This document shows positions 58,729-64,000 of a stretch of DNA of 64,000 nt, piece after piece. The notes under the pieces were generated by a model, which was not told the DNA's origin, did not search any database, and worked only from the letters and a program-made list of their open reading frames with translations. Origin of the DNA: Paraglaciecola sp. L1A13 (GTDB lineage Bacteria > Pseudomonadota > Gammaproteobacteria > Enterobacterales > Alteromonadaceae); assembly GCF_009796745.1 (NCBI RefSeq), contig NZ_CP047024.1, positions 4,092,001 through 4,156,000 on the forward strand, read 5' to 3'. Positions within the stretch are counted from its first letter, which is position 1, and each line of letters begins with the position of its first letter. The position numbers and the translations under genes were made by a program.

Positions 58729-58797
58729 TCACCTCAAAGAGGTGATAATCATAATCATGCCGGTGGTGCTTGTTATTATATTTGAATCTACGTTCAT
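58729..58797 (-). CDS. thrL: thr operon leader peptide
   Basis: A 22-codon frame ending in TGA, upstream of the attenuator. It contains IITSTTGMIMIIT, that is, four Thr and five Ile in the last 16 codons. Stalling at Thr or Ile codons would allow the antiterminator and expression of thrABC, as for thrL of enterobacteria. A stem ATCACCTC/GAGGTGAT covers the end of the leader and would be the pause hairpin. The ribosome binding site is weak (ttgag). It is too short for most gene finders. Confidence 0.8.
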   Translation of the reverse strand: MNVDSNIITSTTGMIMIITSLR

Positions 58798-58812
58798 GGG
58801 CTCAATTTGCCG

Positions 58813-58846
58813 TATAGACGTCTATATGTCAACCATCTAGACGTCT
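58813..58846 (-). promoter_or_regulatory. Two MetJ-type boxes (AGACGTCT) in the thr operon promoter
   Basis: The exact consensus met box AGACGTCT occurs twice, at 58816-58823 (within the 14-bp palindrome TATAGACGTCTATA, 58813-58826) and 58839-58846, 23 bp apart. Degenerate boxes (five of eight matches) flank each. They lie 16-50 bp upstream of the leader ATG, and a -35-like TTGACA reads on the minus strand at 58832-58827, so a bound repressor would block transcription. MetJ binds arrays of this octamer with S-adenosylmethionine. Confidence 0.65.
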
Positions 58847-59048
58847 TGTTGTGAGATTTATTATGCATTTTCATTCTACTTGGAAATTATTTTACCGTTT
58901 ATCGTCTAAACAACGCACAAAAGCATTATTTGTGAAAATAAGATAACGTAAATAAACGGCTAAAATATGACCTAGTTATGGATGCGTTCGCTTGACCAGT
59001 AAGGGTAAACGAATCTGCTACTCGCTGCGGCGCGGATTATTACGAGCC
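58847..59048. other. Rest of the thr operon upstream region
   Basis: No gene is seen. This 202-bp AT-rich stretch lies upstream of the MetJ-type boxes and downstream of the DUF3087 gene, which is transcribed the same way. Confidence 0.3.
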
Positions 59049-59555
59049 TTAAAATTGCTTTAAAATTCGAGCGTCGTAATCGTTAGGGTCTAACGTTAAA
59101 TTATATTGTGCCGCAAGCACATCAAGCTTGGCTTGTTCAATCGCTAAGTCATCCATAATAATGGTGTTGTCGTCCAGCTGCCATAATAACCGTGAGCCAG
59201 CATAACTATATTGCAGTGCGAGTAACGCATTAGCGTTACCTTGTTCAGCGGCCGCTTTAAGTTTACGCATTTTGCGGTTTATTTTATTCAGTGCTTGCTT
59301 TAACTCCCAAACATATACGACTTCGGTCATAAAATCGTGAGTTCGGTATTTATTGAGTAACCACCCTAACGTTAGACTTGTTACTACCACGCCGAGCAAA
59401 TTCCAGTGAAAATGGCTACCACTGTCATCGGGGAATAAGGCAATCAACCCTTGTGAAATAGTTAAACTCCCTACTGCCAAGCCTGCTATACATCCCACTA
59501 TTACCAAGTTTAAATGGCGTCGATAACGGGCTTTATTAATTTCAATGAGCTGCAT
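59049..59555 (-). CDS. DUF3087 family membrane protein
   Basis: 168 residues from ATG 59555 (a TTG three codons upstream is possible). MQLIEINKARYRRHLN is the family's typical N-terminus. Two membrane segments (about 17-39 and 50-68) are followed by a cytoplasmic helical domain with ALNKINRKMRKLKAAAEQGN. The function is unknown. It lies between thrA and the yegD-like gene, all on the same strand. Confidence 0.75.
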   Translation of the reverse strand: MQLIEINKARYRRHLNLVIVGCIAGLAVGSLTISQGLIALFPDDSGSHFHWNLLGVVVTSLTLGWLLNKYRTHDFMTEVVYVWELKQALNKINRKMRKLKAAAEQGNANALLALQYSYAGSRLLWQLDDNTIIMDDLAIEQAKLDVLAAQYNLTLDPNDYDARILKQF

Positions 59556-59671
59556 AATAACCAAAAATAGATTTACGGATTTGTGTACTCGAAGTGTAAC
59601 GAAACTTAGCGTATACCGGTAATATAATGCTTAACCGCTTGAATCACTTCCCCTTAGAACAGCTAAGCATT

Positions 59672-61201
59672 TTATTTGCTAGAAGTTTCGGCTACGCGCT
59701 GAGCTAACAGCGCGGCTTGAATACCCAAACCTTCACACACAGAATTAAACGCGTCTCCTTGCATCACGGGTAAGTGGGGCAACATCACTTCCTCTAGCTC
59801 TTTTTTTACGATGGGCGACAAACTCATTCCCCCCGTAATAAATAACATTTCAGGTGGTTCAATGCTGTTTCGTAAACACTCGGTCACCAACGCTTTTACC
59901 TTACTCATCCACGATTGCATCGAACTACTAAGTTCTTCGATAGTGATATCTACATCGTAGTCCGGCTCGATATAATGCAGAGGCAAGGTGATGGTGTCTT
60001 TCGAGGAAAGCATTTCTTTTGCCAAACGCGCGGAGTTAACCAATCTGGCTGATAATTTCTCTTCTTGAACGGTTAACAGTCGTGCCAATAACTTAGGCTC
60101 TTTTACATCAGACTTGGTTTGAACAATATCTAACCAGTACTCGTCTGAGAAAAATTGATTAAGTTTTGGAATATCGTCAACCGCACACATGTCAGAAAAG
60201 AATGTTGGAGGCACTGGCAACCCATTACGCATCAACATACCGCGCCCCATAGTGGGAGCAATGCTTTTAATAATAAGGTTTTTGTCACATTCCATACCAC
60301 CTAAACGCGCTCCCGTGACCGACAGTACATCTTGCTGACGATCATGGTTGGCTTGCTTTTCCGGTGATAATTTAATGCAACAGATATCTGTGGTACCGCC
60401 ACCAATGTCGGCTACCAGCACATTGGTATGTTTATCCAGGGTTCGTTCAATTTTATAAGCCGCAGCTATAGGCTCTTCTAGAAATTCAACATGGGCAAAT
60501 CCGGCCAGAGTTGCCGCTTGGGTCATAATATCAATAGCTTGATTATTACCTTCTTGCCCCCTAGTACCATGAAATTTCACCGGGCGGCCTATGACAGCAG
60601 TATCCACCGGCATATTGAGTTGTTGCTCGGCACTTAAACGAAAGAATTCCAATTGCTTGGCGATAAGCCCCACAAATGCTTGTTGTTGACCCGCTACTAA
60701 ACTGGCTCCCAAGAAGTTCTTAGGCGAATATATAAGCCGGCCTTTATCAGGGGTAGTTAAATAACGTTTAAAGCCCTCTTCACCAAACGCAAATTGCCCC
60801 GTTTCCACCAGCTGCTTTAACGGCAAATCTTGGACTGTCATATCTTTTAACAAAAGCTCAATCGCGCGACGTTGCAAATCAGGAAGATTATGGAACTCGG
60901 CGCGTAAATCGTCTATTTGATTACTATAACGTTGCTGCTCTCTGGCGTCTTGGGCTTCGTAATAGCCTTCTTTAGCTTTATCTATCTGCTCTGAAATCGC
61001 CCGTTTTATTTGTGCAACTTTGGCTTCAATCATCGAGACTGGAGGCGTAGGCAACTCATGTTCATAATAGATAAAAACGGACGAGCGGATCTTATTCGCC
61101 CCATCAACATTAGGATCGAGTTTGATAAAATGGTGCTGCTGACCATCAAAGTAGGAAACCTCAGAGTTTGACGTCCCGTAATCTATGCCTATTGCTGCCA
61201 T
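59672..61201 (-). CDS. yegD: YegD-like Hsp70 family chaperone
   Basis: A 509-residue actin-fold ATPase of the Hsp70 type without a standard substrate-binding domain. MAAIGIDYGTSNSEVSYFDG is phosphate loop 1, VLVADIGGGTTDIC is phosphate loop 2, and FITGGMSLSPIVK is the adenosine loop. GRPVKFHG and FLEEPIAAAYK match E. coli YegD. A Lys/Glu-rich helical insertion lies at about 60-110. Its clients are unknown. Confidence 0.87.
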   Translation of the reverse strand: MAAIGIDYGTSNSEVSYFDGQQHHFIKLDPNVDGANKIRSSVFIYYEHELPTPPVSMIEAKVAQIKRAISEQIDKAKEGYYEAQDAREQQRYSNQIDDLRAEFHNLPDLQRRAIELLLKDMTVQDLPLKQLVETGQFAFGEEGFKRYLTTPDKGRLIYSPKNFLGASLVAGQQQAFVGLIAKQLEFFRLSAEQQLNMPVDTAVIGRPVKFHGTRGQEGNNQAIDIMTQAATLAGFAHVEFLEEPIAAAYKIERTLDKHTNVLVADIGGGTTDICCIKLSPEKQANHDRQQDVLSVTGARLGGMECDKNLIIKSIAPTMGRGMLMRNGLPVPPTFFSDMCAVDDIPKLNQFFSDEYWLDIVQTKSDVKEPKLLARLLTVQEEKLSARLVNSARLAKEMLSSKDTITLPLHYIEPDYDVDITIEELSSSMQSWMSKVKALVTECLRNSIEPPEMLFITGGMSLSPIVKKELEEVMLPHLPVMQGDAFNSVCEGLGIQAALLAQRVAETSSK

Positions 61202-61536
61202 ATCCGCCGTTCATTGACCTAAAATAAAGCCGCGAAGTGTAATGTAAAAATATGCTCACTTCATTAATTGTTTTACCTGAAGTACTTTAATCCTTTATCC
61301 ATATGGATAACTCTCTTAATCGGCAAATAAAGTACAACCGCTATTTTCCTGCGACCTAACGGTCGTAATTGGGCTTTATCTCCCACTTCAGGTTAAACAA
61401 GAAGCAGCGTTAATTGACGGAATGAGCCCCATCTTACGGCATAGCTTATAAGCACCTAATACATCTGGTGATGGCAACTTATAGGCTTTTTTGATATTGA
61501 TAGTAAATTGATGGTTAGCGCATAAGTGGGTTTTAA
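61202..61536. promoter_or_regulatory. Divergent yegD/aceK promoter region with a 16-bp palindrome
   Basis: No gene is seen. TTATCCATATGGATAA (61295-61310) is a perfect palindrome midway between the two starts, a candidate operator. A short stem CGACC/GGTCG lies at 61352-61365. Confidence 0.4.
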
Positions 61537-63270
61537 GTGAACAACACACACGCTTCAGTGTTGAATAAAGTGGCGTATTTGATTCTGCATGGCTTTGACA
61601 AAAGCTATCGTTGGCATTCACGCATTACTCGAGATGCACAACGACGCTTTGAGCAAGCTCAGTGGCAAGAGACACAAAAAGCGGTGAAAGAGCGAATCGC
61701 CATATACGAGCGTACATTGTCGGATGCTGTAGGGGAAATTTATCAACAGGTTTTTCCTCATCAAGAAAACAACCAATTTTGGCTAGCATTAAAAAGTCGC
61801 TTTCAAAAACTTCTTAGTGACCATCCTCAATACGAACTGGCTGAGACTTTCTACAACTCAGTTATTGGGCGCATTTTCAAGCATCAGAAAATTAACGATA
61901 GCATGATGTTTATTCTGCCTACCCGCTGTTATTTGGCTGGGCTGCAGCGCCATTTGGTAGTACACAGTTTTGATACCTCTGGCACTGTGAGTCAGATGCT
62001 AGTTGATATTTTTTCGCAATATAAATTTGAAATTAATTTTCAAGATATGCAGCGAGATCTTGACCATTTAGAGGATGCCTTGCGCAGCCGCTTAAATACT
62101 GGCCAGTTAGCGAGCGTACATACAGTCGAAATGCTCAAATCAGTATTTTATCGCAGTAAATCCGCATACTTAATTGGGCGTATTTGTATGCCAGATGAAA
62201 CGCTGCCCTTTGTTATTCCTCTTTCTATTGACGAATCCGGTAGCGACCAAGACTCACACAAAATAGTGGTTGAGGCCCTATTAACAGACCGCCAAGACTT
62301 AAGTGTTATCTTCAGCTTTGCCCGCTCGTATTTTATGGCTGATACTCAGCATCCAGCGGAGGTAGTGGCTTTTTTACATGAACTATTACCGCATAAGAAA
62401 AAATTCGAGTTATACATTGCATTAGGACTCTACAAGCACGGAAAAACCGTATTTTACCGTAACTTTTTACAACATTTGGATAATTCAGAAGATCAATTCA
62501 CTATTGCCCCAGGTATACGTGGACTCGTCATGGCGGTATTCCATCTGCCCTCTTATGGCGTGGTGTTTAAAATTATCAAAGATGAATTTCCTGAAAGTAA
62601 GAAAATCACTCGTCAACATGTAAAAGACTGTTATCGGTTGGTTAAAATGACTGATCGCGTGGGGCGAATGGCCGACACCCATGAGTACGTTAGTTTTCGT
62701 CTGCCCCGACACCGGGTAGAACAAGCACTTATTGATGAATTGCTCGAAACGTGTGCCAATAGTATCGAGTTAACTGAGAGTGAAGTGATCATTAAGCACT
62801 TATATATTGAGCGTAAAATGACACCGTTGAATATCTACCTAGAACAGCAAACCGACCCCAAACTTATTACCAGTGCGCTAAATGATTTAGGCTTATGCAT
62901 TAAGCAAATAGCTGCGGCGCATATTTTTGCTGGCGACATGCTGCATAAAAACTTCGGTATTACTCGGGGAGGACGAGTGATATTTTATGATTACGACGAA
63001 ATCTGTTATTTGAAGGATCGAGAGTTTAGAAGTTTGCCCAAATCTGATGATCCTTACGCTATAGATACATTATCGGTTGGACCAACTGACGTATTCCCAG
63101 AGCAGTTTGAGCATTTCATTGTCGGCAAAAAACGCTTAAAGCAAGAACTCAAAGCGCTGCATGGAGAAATAATGACCGCCGAATATTGGAGAGATATGCA
63201 GGCACAATCTCTAAAGGGCGATGTACCTGAATTTATCCCTTATGATCAAAGCAAACGCTTTGTGAACTAG
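61537..63270 (+). CDS. aceK: Isocitrate dehydrogenase kinase/phosphatase
   Basis: A 577-residue bifunctional enzyme that inactivates and reactivates isocitrate dehydrogenase by Ser phosphorylation, directing carbon into the glyoxylate shunt. The regulatory domain spans about 1-300; the kinase-like domain has APGIRGLVMAVFHLPSYG, the VVFKIIKDEFPE Lys segment, and the catalytic GDMLHKNFGITRGG with FYDYDE. The start is GTG. aceA and aceB are not adjacent, so it is an orphan aceK. The stop abuts the stop of the convergent channel gene. Confidence 0.95.
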   Translation: MNNTHASVLNKVAYLILHGFDKSYRWHSRITRDAQRRFEQAQWQETQKAVKERIAIYERTLSDAVGEIYQQVFPHQENNQFWLALKSRFQKLLSDHPQYELAETFYNSVIGRIFKHQKINDSMMFILPTRCYLAGLQRHLVVHSFDTSGTVSQMLVDIFSQYKFEINFQDMQRDLDHLEDALRSRLNTGQLASVHTVEMLKSVFYRSKSAYLIGRICMPDETLPFVIPLSIDESGSDQDSHKIVVEALLTDRQDLSVIFSFARSYFMADTQHPAEVVAFLHELLPHKKKFELYIALGLYKHGKTVFYRNFLQHLDNSEDQFTIAPGIRGLVMAVFHLPSYGVVFKIIKDEFPESKKITRQHVKDCYRLVKMTDRVGRMADTHEYVSFRLPRHRVEQALIDELLETCANSIELTESEVIIKHLYIERKMTPLNIYLEQQTDPKLITSALNDLGLCIKQIAAAHIFAGDMLHKNFGITRGGRVIFYDYDEICYLKDREFRSLPKSDDPYAIDTLSVGPTDVFPEQFEHFIVGKKRLKQELKALHGEIMTAEYWRDMQAQSLKGDVPEFIPYDQSKRFVN

Positions 63271-64000
63271 CTAAGGTTGCTTGGCTGTTCCATCGACAGC
63301 ATGGGTAATATTGCCGTCAGTTGTCTTGGTCACGGTATACTGCTCTGAGTTGAGCACTCTGACTTCACGCTGAGGGAATGGAATCGAAATATTATGTTCG
63401 CGTAAGGTTTCGAATATCATCAGCATTAAATCGCCGCCCACGCGGTTTTTACCATCGTCGATACCTTCCATCCAGAATTCTACAAATACATTGACGCCGG
63501 AATCACCAAAGCTATCAATTTCACAATCTGGACGCTCCTCAATGGGATAATCTTCGCCACTTAGAATTTGTGGATGGGTGCCAACGACCTCTTTGATAAT
63601 CTCAACCATAGCGCGAATATCCGTTTGATAAGCAACGGAAAAATCGACTCGATAACGTTGTTTTATGTTTTTATGTGACCAATTAACAAAGGTGCTTGAA
63701 ATGAATTTTTCATTGGGCACCATAATGTCTTTACCATCGTAAGTTTCAAGGGTGGTGTAACGCATTTTAAAATGTCGTACAAAGCCTTTTTGTCCCTCTT
63801 CCATTTCGATGTAATCGCCTATCGTAACCGAGCGATCAAGTAAGATAATAATCCCTGAAATAAAGTTCGACGCAATCGACTGTAAGCCAAACCCTAAGCC
63901 AACTCCCACAGCTCCGCCAAACACAGCCAGCGCTGTTAGGTTTATCCCCATTACATTTAGTAATAACAACGCGATAACGCAGACTAAGGCCACTTCAAAA
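63271..64000 (-). CDS. MscS family mechanosensitive channel (N-terminus beyond right edge)
   Basis: The last 243 residues of a small-conductance mechanosensitive channel; the frame stays open to position 64000. A membrane segment at the edge leads into the pore helix (ALAVFGGAVGVGLGFGLQS), with the Gly/Ala pattern of MscS TM3. The beta domain follows (SVTIGDYIEMEEGQKGFV) and then the alpha/beta C-terminal cage (ISIPFPQREVRVL). It releases solutes during osmotic downshock. Subtype (MscS, YbdG or MscK type) cannot be decided without the N-terminus. Confidence 0.88.
   Translation of the reverse strand, partial: FEVALVCVIALLLLNVMGINLTALAVFGGAVGVGLGFGLQSIASNFISGIIILLDRSVTIGDYIEMEEGQKGFVRHFKMRYTTLETYDGKDIMVPNEKFISSTFVNWSHKNIKQRYRVDFSVAYQTDIRAMVEIIKEVVGTHPQILSGEDYPIEERPDCEIDSFGDSGVNVFVEFWMEGIDDGKNRVGGDLMLMIFETLREHNISIPFPQREVRVLNSEQYTVTKTTDGNITHAVDGTAKQP

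Noticed and set aside
1..64000. CRISPR arrays, complete insertion sequences or prophage genes
   Set aside because: No regularly spaced repeats, transposase or phage structural genes were seen in any part of the window.

Overview
The window looks like a chromosomal segment of a marine gammaproteobacterium of the Alteromonadales (Alteromonas/Glaciecola/Paraglaciecola-like). The grounds are several large TonB-dependent receptors, an alginate-lyase locus, the order lptG-lptF | pepA-holC-valS, a CcoG-SrkA-DsbA string, thrA-thrB-thrC with a leader peptide, and aceK. This placement comes from family knowledge and gene order, not from a database search.

Layout. 1-365: the start of a MASE1-like membrane sensor running off the left edge. 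1.0-8.3 kb: a small alginate locus with a secreted PL7 lyase, a PL6-like lipoprotein with Ig-like repeats and a SusC-like TonB receptor; the two enzyme promoters share a TTGG/CCAA operator-like motif. 8.4-18.8 kb: a mixed stretch with a DUF748 protein, a DUF2780 protein, a VOC protein divergent from a WYL regulator with a 25-bp palindrome between them, a histone-deacetylase-like enzyme translationally coupled to an acetyl-CoA hydrolase-GNAT fusion, and a DUF885-like protein. 19.2-21.8 kb: a TonB receptor with a strong terminator.

21.9-34.9 kb is the most accessory-looking block: secreted esterase, TonB receptor, secreted M20 peptidase and four consecutive exported M24 (prolidase-like) peptidases. 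It lies between two directly repeated, decayed tRNA-Leu/terminator cassettes (about 21947-22066 and 34789-34908), next to an intact tRNA-Leu(CAA). I read it as an outer-membrane uptake and degradation system for a peptide-like, perhaps proline-containing or esterified, substrate, carried on an inserted block. No integrase is visible.

35-53 kb is mostly core: RDD protein, LptG/LptF, PepA, HolC, ValS; then a 5'-nucleotidase-like protein that has lost its catalytic motifs followed by a diguanylate cyclase; a DUF3016 protein; the wreck of a sensor kinase; CcoG, SrkA, DsbA; and a MASE1-GGDEF cyclase. Two signalling genes appear to start at non-standard AUC/AUU codons behind strong ribosome binding sites. 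53-59 kb: Ung, then thrABC with a Thr/Ile-rich leader peptide, an attenuator and two perfect MetJ-type boxes upstream. 59-64 kb: DUF3087 protein, YegD-like Hsp70, AceK and a partial MscS channel at the right edge.
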